Assembly: GCA_014802435.1 (NCBI GenBank)
Contig: JAAVCG010000043.1
Coordinates: 1 to 38,238, forward strand
DNA from: Bacteroides sp.
GTDB lineage: Bacteria; Bacteroidota; Bacteroidia; Bacteroidales; Muribaculaceae
DNA: 38,238 nt
Direction: 5' to 3'
Below, piece after piece: positions 30,666-38,238 of this stretch. Position 1 is the stretch's first letter; each line of letters begins with the position of its first letter. Under the pieces are notes generated by a model. The model did no database searches. It worked only from the letters and a program-made list of their open reading frames with translations, and was not told the DNA's origin. The position numbers and the translations under genes are program-made.

Positions 30666-32012
30666 TCAATCAAATGTTGGAACATCAATTATCTGCGTTC
30701 CGGAGGTGGAAACTCTATAGACGAGCGACGTCTCGTTGGCCACTCCGGTAATCGTGAACCGATAGATATGATTTCGGGTTAGTTTCCAGCGATTATAGTT
30801 GGCGTCGGCAGGATAGGACTGCTTTTCCTCGTCGTAGGGGATTGAGGGGAAGAGGGTGCCGGTGATGGTTCGCTGGCGGGCGATTTCGCCTTCCGGGGTG
30901 AAGTTGACGCTGACGTTCAGGCGCAGTGCGTCGTCATATGGCTCCATGCTCTGGCCGCTTGCCTCGGGGAGGTAGATGTAGTAGCCCATAATCTTGCCGT
31001 CGTCGTTCTTGATGGCGGCGGGCAGATAGAGGTGGGGTTCTTCGCCATTGGGGGCGGTCCAGCGGTCCTGACGCTCGTTATAGGAGTTGGTAAACGAGAT
31101 GTTGGGAGTCTGGATTATGGAGTTGTTAAGCCAGTTTTCTTTCTTGGGGGTAATGAATCCGGTCTTGTTGAGGTGTTTGCCGCTGACAAAGGCCAGATGG
31201 GGTTTGCTTTCGTCGTTAAATTCAATGAAGGGGGCGATTTCGGATTGTTCCTCAGAGGGGAGGAGGACTTCAATCTTGCAGACGGAGCGGAGCATATGGA
31301 CAGTGCCGATGCTGAGGGGGTCATAGTTTCCGTCAGGTTCGTCGAGGGTTCCGCATCGCCAGCGGAGCACTCCATACATGGGGATTCCGCCGTTATAGTA
31401 TTCCGTCGGGTCAACGGTTTCAGAGGGTTTATGCACGGCCAGGGAGTCCATTCGGAAGGTGGTGTCAGAGAGGCGTGCAATTCGGGGGATGTCGTTATTG
31501 GTATAGTTAGCCGTGACGGCTACGATATAGTCCTGACCGCGGGAGAGTCGGAGGTCGCTGACGTCGATGTAGGCATAGAAGGAGTAAGAGTTGCCGGGAA
31601 TCGGCAGGAGCATGATGTCGGCGCCGTTATTAGCGGTAAAGTAGTTGCCCATGGCTTCGCCGGCGCTGTTGAGGATAGGGGTTCCGTCGGACTTCAGGAT
31701 GGCGACGTGGACCCTGTCGGCACGAATCTTCATTTCGAAGTCCTTGCCGGCTTCGTTTTCATATTCGTCGCCCCATGTCGGTCCGCCCCATGCCGCTGCG
31801 CGGCTTTGTTGAGCGTCAGTTGACATGACGAAGGTGAGAAACGTTCGTCCTTCAGGAAGTTCGGGGCCTGAGGGGGAGGAGGTCAGGGGCTCGTTTTTGT
31901 CGTCACAGGCTGAGAGGCCGACCAGAAGAGCCAGGGGAGCCATCATCAGGGGAAGGCGGCTGAGTCTTCGGGTCAGACGGGTCAGTATGTTATGAACGTT
32001 AAGAGCTGTCAT
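30666..32012 (-). CDS. Accessory fimbrial subunit lipoprotein
   Basis: A 448-residue lipoprotein with a long basic N-terminus (LTRLTRRLSRL), a hydrophobic core and lipobox LSAC (C36). After cleavage the protein begins with a flexible stretch and FLTFVMSTDAQQSRAAAWGG; R71 lies in an S-R-A motif like those in the major pilin and tip protein, fitting Arg-specific processing of type V pilins. The rest is beta-rich and fimbrillin-like (IPGNSYSFYAYIDVSDL, YNRWKLTRNHIYRFTITGV). It ends IIDVPTFD. Its position between the anchor and the tip gene matches the accessory-subunit genes of P. gingivalis fimbrial operons, but I cannot assign a specific homologue. Confidence 0.75.
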   Translation of the reverse strand: MTALNVHNILTRLTRRLSRLPLMMAPLALLVGLSACDDKNEPLTSSPSGPELPEGRTFLTFVMSTDAQQSRAAAWGGPTWGDEYENEAGKDFEMKIRADRVHVAILKSDGTPILNSAGEAMGNYFTANNGADIMLLPIPGNSYSFYAYIDVSDLRLSRGQDYIVAVTANYTNNDIPRIARLSDTTFRMDSLAVHKPSETVDPTEYYNGGIPMYGVLRWRCGTLDEPDGNYDPLSIGTVHMLRSVCKIEVLLPSEEQSEIAPFIEFNDESKPHLAFVSGKHLNKTGFITPKKENWLNNSIIQTPNISFTNSYNERQDRWTAPNGEEPHLYLPAAIKNDDGKIMGYYIYLPEASGQSMEPYDDALRLNVSVNFTPEGEIARQRTITGTLFPSIPYDEEKQSYPADANYNRWKLTRNHIYRFTITGVANETSLVYRVSTSGTQIIDVPTFD

Positions 32013-32026
32013 TGTTATTGTCTCGA

Positions 32027-33079
32027 TTAATGGAGGTCAGAGTTAGTGTAAATCACGCGCCAGTCAAGCACGTTGATGGCCACTGAGGTCCATTTTTGAT
32101 TTTCGTCAAGAATGAACGTCAGCGAGAAGTTGTCCTGACGGTCAAGGTATTCTTCATCGTCCATGGAGGCGAATGCCTGGTTGCGAATCATCAGGGAATA
32201 CTTCTGCAGGGGGATTGAGAAGAGGACGCGTCCGGTGTCGCGCTTGCGCACGGTCAGGGTGGTGTTGTTAGAGGGGTGGAGTCGGCTTGTGGTCAACTCG
32301 GCGAGGACCACGTTGATTCTGCCCTCTGCGGCGCGGGATTCGTCAGCGTCATATTCAGTAGAGCCTTCAGCCATGTGCCAGGGGTGATACATAACGTGGC
32401 CCTGGGAGAGGTCTGAGTGCATGGTGTTGTCATGATTGAGGTGAGCGTTGCGGTCAGTGATTTCAAAGATGAAATCGTCAGCCTTGAGCTCTGATTCCGT
32501 GCTTTGCTGCTGGAGCATTACGCGGATTGAGTTGGTGTCCTTAGTGAGGTCGATTATGTGGATATTCGGATTGGAGGGAGAGGCATAGTTCAGGTCCAGA
32601 GTAACCAGGGCATGGAAGAGGTGTTCCAGCGACTTGTCGCTATGGCCATGAGTTTGAGGAGCGGATGGAGAGTCAGGGTGGGAGTCCTCCGTCAGGAGTT
32701 GACAGGTGAAGTCCGTGAGCTTGCTTTCGCCGATTTTGGCTGAGGCTATATTGAAGTGGTCATCATAGTCGCCGCCCCAAACCAGGAAATCATACTTTCC
32801 GGGAGCGAGATTAACGGTCATCCGGTTGCCTTCCGGGCCCATTTCCGACTGACGGGCACGCTGAGCGTAGACCAGGGTTCCGCTGCGGTCAAATCCCAGG
32901 AGGGTAACGGACTTGACTTCTGCACGGAAAGCATCGGCAAACTTGAGATTCTTCGTATAGCTGAACTCGAAAATGTTGGCCGACTCCACGCAATCGCTCT
33001 CATCGTTAATGAGTCCACAGGAGGTGAATCCCATCACGGCGATAGCGGCAAGAAGTATATGCTTAAGTTTCATCATCAA
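32027..33079 (-). CDS. FimB/Mfa2 family fimbrial anchor
   Basis: A 350-residue lipoprotein (signal peptide, lipobox FTSC, C21; second cysteine C30 in CGLINDESDC). FimB/Mfa2 proteins anchor type V fimbriae in the outer membrane and limit their length. Matching text includes FRAEVKSVTLLGFDRSGTLV, LAPGKYDFLVWGG and SLEHLFHALVTLDL, and the C-terminus INVLDWRVIYTNSDLH. Unlike the polymerising subunits it has no S-R-A site after the lipid cysteine, as expected for an anchor that keeps its lipid. Three Met codons in a row leave the exact start open (33079, 33076 or 33073). It follows the major pilin gene after a terminator-like hairpin. Confidence 0.87.
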   Translation of the reverse strand: MMMKLKHILLAAIAVMGFTSCGLINDESDCVESANIFEFSYTKNLKFADAFRAEVKSVTLLGFDRSGTLVYAQRARQSEMGPEGNRMTVNLAPGKYDFLVWGGDYDDHFNIASAKIGESKLTDFTCQLLTEDSHPDSPSAPQTHGHSDKSLEHLFHALVTLDLNYASPSNPNIHIIDLTKDTNSIRVMLQQQSTESELKADDFIFEITDRNAHLNHDNTMHSDLSQGHVMYHPWHMAEGSTEYDADESRAAEGRINVVLAELTTSRLHPSNNTTLTVRKRDTGRVLFSIPLQKYSLMIRNQAFASMDDEEYLDRQDNFSLTFILDENQKWTSVAINVLDWRVIYTNSDLH

Positions 33080-33131
33080 TCGTTTGCTAAAGAAATGGAT
33101 AAAAATGGATTTGGCTTGTTTGGATAAGTAA

Positions 33132-33192
33132 GTAAAAACAGGTCAGCCGGGGGAGTCGGCTCAGTCTTTGAGGGGCAGTTCCCCCGGCTGAC
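33132..33192 (-). terminator. Intrinsic terminator or attenuator between pilin and anchor genes
   Basis: GTCAGCCGGGGGA (33142-33154) pairs perfectly over 13 bp with 33180-33192, with a 25-nt loop. Read on the minus strand the stem is followed by CTGTTTTTACT. It lies 45 bp after the major pilin stop and about 65 bp before the anchor start. No consensus promoter follows, so downstream genes probably depend on read-through. Confidence 0.85.
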
Positions 33193-33236
33193 TTGGTTTA
33201 TGGGTTTAGTTTTGTTGGTGAATCGCGGGCGGGGGA

Positions 33237-35096
33237 TTACTGCAGGGTGGTGTTATGAGAAATCACGCGCCAGTCAAGCACATTGAGCTTGGCAGCAATG
33301 TAGCCGTCAGATTCGGAGGGGTTTTCCGGTTCGGTGGGGATATTGGGGTTGGTCACGGGGGTTCCGAGGCCTACGTAGTTAGTGAGGTTGTAGACGTAGG
33401 AGTGGTTGCGGACAACGCCATACATCAGGGGCTGCTCATCAAGCTTGGTTGCGTAAGTGTTGTTGGCAATGTTGATGATGTAGTATCCCATACCGTTCCA
33501 GTAGAGCGCGGCAGGCACATTGTTGGTGCTGATGCGCTGGAGGCTTTCGTTGGTGTAGTTGGGCAGACCGCCGTTGGCCTGGGTGATGTTTTGGTGTGCC
33601 AGTTCGTTGCGGGTGGTCTTGAAGAAGGTCACGTGGCAGTGGCCGGTCTTCGGGTCGCGGCTGTTGGTTGCTACGCGGGCATAGCAGATCTTCCATCCGG
33701 CAGCCTTTTCGGCGGCGGTGAGCACAGTGCCGGTGTTGTCTTCCTCGAGGGTCATGCAGAGGGCCTCAGGAGTGAAGTACATTCCGCCCCAGAGCATCAG
33801 CTGAGCGGGTTGCTGAACGTCAACCTGCACATCTTCCGTTCCGACGGGGACGGTGTAGAGGTTCACGCCGACGAGGAGCTTCGTTGCATAGCTGCGGGCA
33901 AAGTTGACGTTGCCGCGATAAGAGTCTACGCCGTCATTGTCGTCGCCATTAAGGAAGGGGTCAGAGGTGTTGGCGAAGAGGTATTGGCCATTGGTGAAGG
34001 CGTTTTCAGGGGCGGTGAAGTCGTTGGGGAGGAACTGCTGGATTTCGTGATAAGAAGAGGTAGAAGCCCAGAATGAGCGGTAGCCCTTGTTGAAGTCATC
34101 AGCCTTGGCAAAGAATGATGAAGAGTTATTGCCGTTCATCAGGTGCTTGAGGCCGAAGTTCTGACGGGCCTTATTGTTGACAATGTAACCCAGGGGGTTG
34201 ACAACGACGTTAACGGGGTCGCTGACCTTGACGGCGCCATCTTCAACATAAGAATAGGTGAATTCCAGGGGTTTGAGTTCATCGGCATCTTCCTGCATGA
34301 CTACTTTCTTTTCAGGCAGTGCGGCAATTGAAACCTTGGCAGCGAGGCGTTCAACAAAGATTTGAACGGGGTTCTGCATGGCTTCGCTTGACTGCGAGCG
34401 GAAGTTGCGGTCAGTGATGTCAGACCAGCAGCGCACCGTAGTGCCGTCAAAGTAAGTTGAGCTGGTCATGATAAAGTTCTCCTTGCCGTCCTGTCCGGGG
34501 GTGGTCAGAGTGGTGTGGATCGGGGCGTTGGTGTTGTTGTCATCGCCAAATTCCTGGAGGAGTTCGGGAATTGATTTGTTGACGTATTTGGCAATGATGG
34601 TGGCATCATCAACGTTGGCAATACAAATCAGGCGCGAGGGACGCACACCCTTGTAGGCGTTAGTGGCGTTACCGAGAATCAGCACGGCATTGGCCGTTCC
34701 GGTGTTGGTAAACTGCACGTTGCTAGTTTGTCCGGCAAGTTTTACGGGTTTGATCCAGTTACTTTCGCCGGCCTTATCGAAGGGCGTGTCAACGTCAACG
34801 CCGTCGCCATAGCTTTCGCTGCGGTCCATGATGAAGGGGTCGCCGTTGCGGTCAAAGAAGAGGAAATGGAGCTGAGAATCGTCAATTTTGTTTTCAGCTA
34901 TGGTGCCGTTTTCATAGATTTGATCACCTAAGGCGCGGCTTCCATAGTTGGCGGCATTGGTGATGCTGACACCAATGAACTGTCCCTCAGTAGAGCCTGC
35001 CGGGCCTAAGGGTTTTTTGTCGGCGATGGGATCGTCGTTGCAGGCGGTCAGGGCAAGGGCCATGAGGGCTGCGGAGAGTAATTTGACTTTATTCAT
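33237..35096 (-). CDS. Major fimbrial subunit, Mfa1/FimA-like (type V pilin)
   Basis: A 619-residue prepilin. Lipobox LTAC (C19), then a propeptide-like stretch and ISV-like first strand FIGVSITNAANYGSRALGD with R54 as a likely Arg-specific cleavage site. The Mfa1 pattern is visible in LHFLFFDRNGDPFI, SRLICIANVDDATII and FVERLAAKVSIAALPEKKVV. The C-terminus AAKLNVLDWRVISHNTTLQ is very similar to the end of the anchor protein and is the place of the donor strand in this pilin class. It is larger than FimA (about 380 residues) and nearer to Mfa1 (about 560). It follows the DUF3868 gene by 24 bp and is followed by the hairpin at 33132-33192. Confidence 0.88.
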   Translation of the reverse strand: MNKVKLLSAALMALALTACNDDPIADKKPLGPAGSTEGQFIGVSITNAANYGSRALGDQIYENGTIAENKIDDSQLHFLFFDRNGDPFIMDRSESYGDGVDVDTPFDKAGESNWIKPVKLAGQTSNVQFTNTGTANAVLILGNATNAYKGVRPSRLICIANVDDATIIAKYVNKSIPELLQEFGDDNNTNAPIHTTLTTPGQDGKENFIMTSSTYFDGTTVRCWSDITDRNFRSQSSEAMQNPVQIFVERLAAKVSIAALPEKKVVMQEDADELKPLEFTYSYVEDGAVKVSDPVNVVVNPLGYIVNNKARQNFGLKHLMNGNNSSSFFAKADDFNKGYRSFWASTSSYHEIQQFLPNDFTAPENAFTNGQYLFANTSDPFLNGDDNDGVDSYRGNVNFARSYATKLLVGVNLYTVPVGTEDVQVDVQQPAQLMLWGGMYFTPEALCMTLEEDNTGTVLTAAEKAAGWKICYARVATNSRDPKTGHCHVTFFKTTRNELAHQNITQANGGLPNYTNESLQRISTNNVPAALYWNGMGYYIINIANNTYATKLDEQPLMYGVVRNHSYVYNLTNYVGLGTPVTNPNIPTEPENPSESDGYIAAKLNVLDWRVISHNTTLQ

Positions 35097-35120
35097 ATTA
35101 AGATATGTGTTTTGTGTTTA

Positions 35121-36533
35121 TTATTTCTGAAATTTCTTGAGGTGAGAGACTTTTTCGAGGACTGCACCGGCGGGTTCGTAGCCCTGATTGAGGGCGTTGC
35201 GCAGGTGTTGTTCGGCGGCGCGGAGGTCGTCAGCTTCAACGGCCAGGAGTCCGCGGGTATATTCCGCTGCGGGCGATTTTCCGGCGTGGGCCAGATAGCT
35301 GTCGGCCGCGGGGAGGTCGCCGTGTTTGAGTGAAATGGAGGCGGCGTTGAGGTTTGCGGCCTCGCTGGAGGGGTCATATTTTGCGGCCATCATGATGAGC
35401 TCCTCATAGCGCTCGCTTTCCGGGTCAAGGCTCTGAGCTGCAAGGAAATATTCAGCAGCGGTGAGCTTCGTCGGGTCTTGTTCGATGACGGTCATGACCT
35501 CCTCTGCGGTAGAATAGGAGCGGATGATGTATTCAACGCGATAGTCCGTATGGCGGAGCGAGGGATAAATCTCGTTGAGCATGCGCTTATAGGCCTCGGG
35601 ATAGGTTATGCGCATCTTATAGTCGCGCGCGTCAGGCTCATATCTGGGGTCATTGATGATTTCGAGCAGGCCTTCGCGATTGGGGAAGTCGGGGTCGGCT
35701 TCCAGGGCGGCTACGAGTCCTTCCCAGTCTTCCGGCTCATAGGAAGTATGGAGCAGGTTTGAGGGCAACTGATAGCGCTGCTGAATCCATTGGCGCAGGG
35801 CCTCGGTGCGGCCTTCAGCCAGGCGGGTATTGTTGGCATAAGAGCCTTCAGGCGATGCAAAGCCCTTGAGGTAGATGGCCGTGATGGTGATGTCCGGGTC
35901 ATTCTTGACGGAGTCAATCGTCTTGGCCACTTTGGCGAGCTCGTCAGCGTTATTGCGGAAGTCAGGCAGCAGAACCGTCTGATTTACCGGGAACTCGACG
36001 TTGGCGCGGCCTGAGGCAGCGCGTTCTTTGACCACATTGGCCGTCGGCACCTCAAAGACAATCTCCTCTGTGGGGTCAAACGTCGGGGCTTCCCAGGGCT
36101 GACCCTCAAAGAGTTTGGTCCATTTCAGGCAGTCGGCACATCCGTAGAGGTCCACTTTCAGGGCCGGGCGGGCGCCATTGAGCTCGGGAGTATAGTCCAG
36201 CGACTCGCCGATGGTGATTTCATTGCCGACGGCTGAGCTGAGCAACTCTGCGGGGAGTTGCTTGCCGAGGCGCTCGGCGTTAATGAGGTTTCTGCGGCCG
36301 TAGATGCCGGCAGATTGGAAAGATATGGTGTCGCCCGCGGCGGTGATTACCATCGGGGTGAAGATGGCGGCCTGGGTTGACTTGACGTTGATTTCCGAGG
36401 GGTCAACAACCATATGGAGCCTCATCTTGGCGTTTTCAACGTCGAGATTCATCTCCTTGACGGTTTCAGTGTTGGCCGATGCCGAGGCGGCAAACAGGGC
36501 CATCGCAGCTATTGTTAGGATGTTTCGCTTCAT
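35121..36533 (-). CDS. DUF3868 / OmpA-like / TPR periplasmic protein
   Basis: A 470-residue exported protein with a type I signal peptide (about 1-20, ending ASASA). The N-terminal domain (about 22-160) fits DUF3868: VDPSEINVKSTQAAIFTPMV and CADCLKW. An OmpA-C-like domain follows at about 185-265 (ITAIYLKGFASPEGSYANNT, RLAEGRTEALRQWI). The C-terminal 110 residues are TPR-like helices (TAAEYFLAAQSLDPESERYE, AAEQHLRNALNQGYEPAG). DUF3575-DUF3868-fimbrillin is a recurring gene order in Bacteroidales fimbrial loci. An assembly or wall-linking role is inferred from the OmpA-like domain. Confidence 0.85.
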   Translation of the reverse strand: MKRNILTIAAMALFAASASANTETVKEMNLDVENAKMRLHMVVDPSEINVKSTQAAIFTPMVITAAGDTISFQSAGIYGRRNLINAERLGKQLPAELLSSAVGNEITIGESLDYTPELNGARPALKVDLYGCADCLKWTKLFEGQPWEAPTFDPTEEIVFEVPTANVVKERAASGRANVEFPVNQTVLLPDFRNNADELAKVAKTIDSVKNDPDITITAIYLKGFASPEGSYANNTRLAEGRTEALRQWIQQRYQLPSNLLHTSYEPEDWEGLVAALEADPDFPNREGLLEIINDPRYEPDARDYKMRITYPEAYKRMLNEIYPSLRHTDYRVEYIIRSYSTAEEVMTVIEQDPTKLTAAEYFLAAQSLDPESERYEELIMMAAKYDPSSEAANLNAASISLKHGDLPAADSYLAHAGKSPAAEYTRGLLAVEADDLRAAEQHLRNALNQGYEPAGAVLEKVSHLKKFQK

Positions 36534-36552
36534 AGAGGGTCAGATATTTTTT

Positions 36553-37140
36553 TTAGAAAACATAGACCAGCGACAAGGCTGCCTTGGTCGGTCCAACGTA
36601 ATGATAATCATTGTCTTCGCTAATTTTGCGCCCGCAATTCTCACATTCATATGTGTCAAACCGCGTATACATATAGCCGACGGCAATCTCCGCCTCCAGG
36701 TTCCAGTGCTTTGACAGGGCCCAGGCATAGCCGTAGCCAACTCCGGCGCCGACAAACCATCCCTGATAGCGGTTATGCTTGAACTTATCGATGTTCATGC
36801 CCCAGATTCCGCCGTCGGTCCAGTGGCCTACGTTATATTGGCCTCCGAGGGCGTGCATGGCAAGGAAATGTCCGTCAAGCGATTGGCAGAACCAGTAGCG
36901 CCCCTCCGGCTGGATGAGCCAGTGTTTCCATCGCGCTCCTTTTTGCATGTTCCATGCGTTGAGATTCGCGCTCAGGTCTATGCTCCATTTGGGCGATACG
37001 GCCTGCTCGATTCCCAGGTTGACGGTTGCTGTTGCGTCATAGAGGATGTTCGTTTTCAGCGCAGTTTCCCGCCCGTTGAGCGACGGGAAGGAAAGTCCCG
37101 CCAAGGCGAGAGAGGCTATGATTTTCAGTGACTTTCGCAT
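36553..37140 (-). CDS. DUF3575 outer-membrane beta-barrel protein
   Basis: A 195-residue protein with signal peptide (about 1-23). Beta-barrel-like strands of alternating residues include ALKTNILYDATATVNLGIEQ, KWSIDLSANLNAW, QPEGRYWFCQSLDGHFLAMH and GWFVGAGVGYGYAWALS. It ends in aromatic LSLVYVF, the usual C-terminal barrel signal. This is the DUF3575 pattern. It has a C-x2-C pair in YECENCGRK in a loop near 165-170. First gene of the fimbrial operon, 19 bp before the DUF3868 gene. A part in fimbrial export or attachment is likely from context only. Confidence 0.86.
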   Translation of the reverse strand: MRKSLKIIASLALAGLSFPSLNGRETALKTNILYDATATVNLGIEQAVSPKWSIDLSANLNAWNMQKGARWKHWLIQPEGRYWFCQSLDGHFLAMHALGGQYNVGHWTDGGIWGMNIDKFKHNRYQGWFVGAGVGYGYAWALSKHWNLEAEIAVGYMYTRFDTYECENCGRKISEDNDYHYVGPTKAALSLVYVF

Positions 37141-37187
37141 TACTGGAAAGAATAAAGGTGGTGTGATTGTGATTACTTTTTAGGGTG

Positions 37188-37195
37188 CAAAATTA
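37188..37195 (-). promoter_or_regulatory. -7 element of the fimbrial operon
   Basis: Minus strand TAATTTTG, matching TAnnTTTG, 48 bp before the first ATG (leader about 41 nt). The -33 site is poor and the flanking DNA is very AT-rich, so expression may depend on another factor. No invertible-promoter repeats were recognised around it. Confidence 0.45.
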
Positions 37196-37320
37196 TGGAT
37201 AATTCTTATACTATAACGCGAAAAAGTGTTAATTATTGTTAACGGGGGGGGGTAAAAGTCAAAAAAAATTGAATTTTTGCCATTTTTCTCACGAAAAACG
37301 CCCTTTTTTAACAGATTAAC

Positions 37321-37359
37321 GGGTTGCATTCCCCTCATCAACGAGGGAAAATGCAGCCC
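37321..37359 (-). terminator. Hairpin after the DUF4890-like gene
   Basis: GGGTTGCATT (37321-37330) pairs with AATGCAGCCC (37350-37359) with one G-T pair, plus CCTC/GAGG inside. It lies 60 bp past the stop of the minus-strand gene but has no immediate T-run, so it may be a processed 3' end, not a classic terminator. Confidence 0.5.
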
Positions 37360-37419
37360 GGGGGAATGGAAGTTGTTTATAGATAGGTAATAGATTGTCT
37401 TTATTGGCGATGGGGTAGG

Positions 37420-37962
37420 TTACTCAGCCTTCTGGGCGGGCATAACCTTGGCGGCCTTCACTGCCTTGGGGGCGCGGTCACCAACCTTGCGGGGAGCGTT
37501 CTTATCGAAGCGCTTCTGCTGGTCAGCGCGACCCATTGCCTTGTGGCCATCATGGCCGCGGGTCACCAGATTTTCAAGATACTGCACATACTGCTCGGGG
37601 CTAAGTACAGCCTTGATTTTCTCCAGATAAGCCTTGCGGCCTTCCCGGCGGGCATTCTTTTTTTCAGCCTTCTGAGCCTTGGCGGCTTCCTTCTTGGCCT
37701 GAGCGGCAGCGCGCTGCTCCTCCTTGATGGTCTTGATTTGCTCCTTCTGAGCGTCGGTCAGGTTCAGGCCTTCAAACTCGCAGGCTTGCTTGGGGCCACC
37801 CTTCTTGCAGCAGGCGGGTTGATTGCAGTCCTGCTTCTGGCATTGCTCGGTTTGGGCGCAATCATTGGTGCAGGCCTTATTGTCATCTTTATTCTGGGCC
37901 ATTGCGGCTCCGGCGGTCATGGCCACTACGGCCAGGGTCATCAAAAATTTCTTCATTGTCAT
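37420..37962 (-). CDS. Cys-rich Spy/DUF4890-like periplasmic protein
   Basis: A 180-residue exported protein with signal peptide MTMKKFLMTLAVVAMTAGAAMA (cleavage after about 22). Residues 31-61 hold seven cysteines (C31, C35, C41, C46, C51, C52, C61) among Asn, Gln and Lys. The remainder is a highly charged helical region: LNLTDAQKEQIKTIKEEQRA carries an LTxxQ-like motif of Spy/CpxP proteins, then KKEAAKAQKAEKKNARREGR and LSPEQYVQYLENLV, the second such helix. It may be an envelope chaperone or metal-responsive protein; the cysteine block suggests metal or disulfide chemistry. Start could be Met1 or Met3. No clear TAnnTTTG promoter was found upstream. Confidence 0.72.
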   Translation of the reverse strand: MTMKKFLMTLAVVAMTAGAAMAQNKDDNKACTNDCAQTEQCQKQDCNQPACCKKGGPKQACEFEGLNLTDAQKEQIKTIKEEQRAAAQAKKEAAKAQKAEKKNARREGRKAYLEKIKAVLSPEQYVQYLENLVTRGHDGHKAMGRADQQKRFDKNAPRKVGDRAPKAVKAAKVMPAQKAE

Positions 37963-38111
37963 TTTCTTGTTTTAGAGGTTTTTCATTCGGTTTACGATTC
38001 TAAGACGCCAAGACTTTCCGAAGGTTTATTCCGTTAACTTTCTTTAACTCATCGCCGCCTGCTCCGGTCGCCGCTTCAACCCGCACAGGGGCTCTTTGGG
38101 GCGAGTAGATG

Positions 38112-38228
38112 ACCGGGCATCGTGGCGCCCCCGCCACGATGGAGCGCCAGCTCCACTGTTTCCGTCTATGTTTATGGTGCTTTTATGGCGCTTGCGCGCC
38201 ACCGTGGCGAGGGCGCCACGAAGCCCGG
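38112..38228. repeat. R2 inverted-repeat element, copy 2
   Basis: Second copy of the element at 26161-26276: left arm 38112-38142, right arm from 38199, total 117 bp. It starts ACCGGGCATCGTGGCGCC and contains the small hairpin GGAGCGCCAGCTCC. Loop sequences differ from copy 1, while the arms are nearly identical. The preceding bases 37963-38111 hold nothing else recognisable; the window ends 10 bases after the element. Confidence 0.88.
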
Positions 38229-38238
38229 AGGCTTTTGC

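Noticed and set aside
37141-37419. Invertible promoter for fimbrial phase variation
   Set aside because: I looked for inverted repeats flanking the -7 element at 37188 and found none; the only clear hairpin is 37321-37359, better explained as a 3' end. No site-specific recombinase gene is nearby.

Overview
The window looks like chromosomal DNA of a Bacteroidales bacterium, most likely a Muribaculaceae-type gut commensal (an inference from gene content, not a database result). The evidence is a type V (FimA/Mfa1-type) fimbrial locus, gldH, an ExbB-ExbD-ExbD-TonB operon, DUF3575/DUF3868/DUF4890-type proteins, and Bacteroidota-type promoters (TTTG, about 20 nt, TAnnTTTG) with few Shine-Dalgarno sequences. 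No tRNA, rRNA or CRISPR array is visible.

Layout. 1-1500: an AT-richer variable stretch with the start of an AAA ATPase gene, a decayed copy of the queE 3' end, and a secreted alpha/beta-hydrolase-like gene whose end runs into a palindromic repeat. 1540-8821: a nine-gene minus-strand operon in the order zapB-like, zapA, rny, ricT, gldH, M24 peptidase, CCA-adding enzyme, queD, queE, with many start/stop overlaps. 8822-10023: a 1.2 kb gene-free block of nested repeats. 10024-13444: tonB, exbD, exbD, exbB (minus) with their own promoter and terminator. 13631-17171: TPM-domain protein, dGTPase and DMT transporter (minus). 17274-17966: a plus-strand OmpA-like lipoprotein ending at a bidirectional terminator. 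18037-25805: a minus-strand operon with a tripartite RND efflux system followed by an LpxA-family acyltransferase and a YbhN/LPG-synthase-like membrane protein. 25806-26378: a repeat block. 26379-37140: a seven-gene fimbrial operon. 37420-37962: a cysteine-rich Spy/DUF4890-like periplasmic protein. 38112-38228: a second copy of the repeat seen near 26.2 kb.

How the genes work together. The first operon mixes cell division, RNA turnover, tRNA maturation and queuosine-precursor synthesis; rny directly precedes a RicT homologue. The fimbrial operon carries a probable beta-barrel and an OmpA/TPR protein, the major pilin, the FimB/Mfa2-type anchor, an accessory pilin, a 1168-residue tip-like protein and a thioredoxin-fold lipoprotein. 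A strong terminator-like hairpin separates the major pilin from the anchor.

The most unusual content is in the intergenic regions. There are at least three families of palindromic repeats: R1, with core GGCGGATTCCGATCCGCC; R2, a 116-117 bp inverted-repeat element present twice; and a CTCGGAGAG-cored nested palindrome of about 310 bp. There is also a 218 bp tandem duplication. A duplicated, mutated queE tail plus R1 copy sits on the far side of the hydrolase gene, which suggests repeat-mediated insertion or duplication there.
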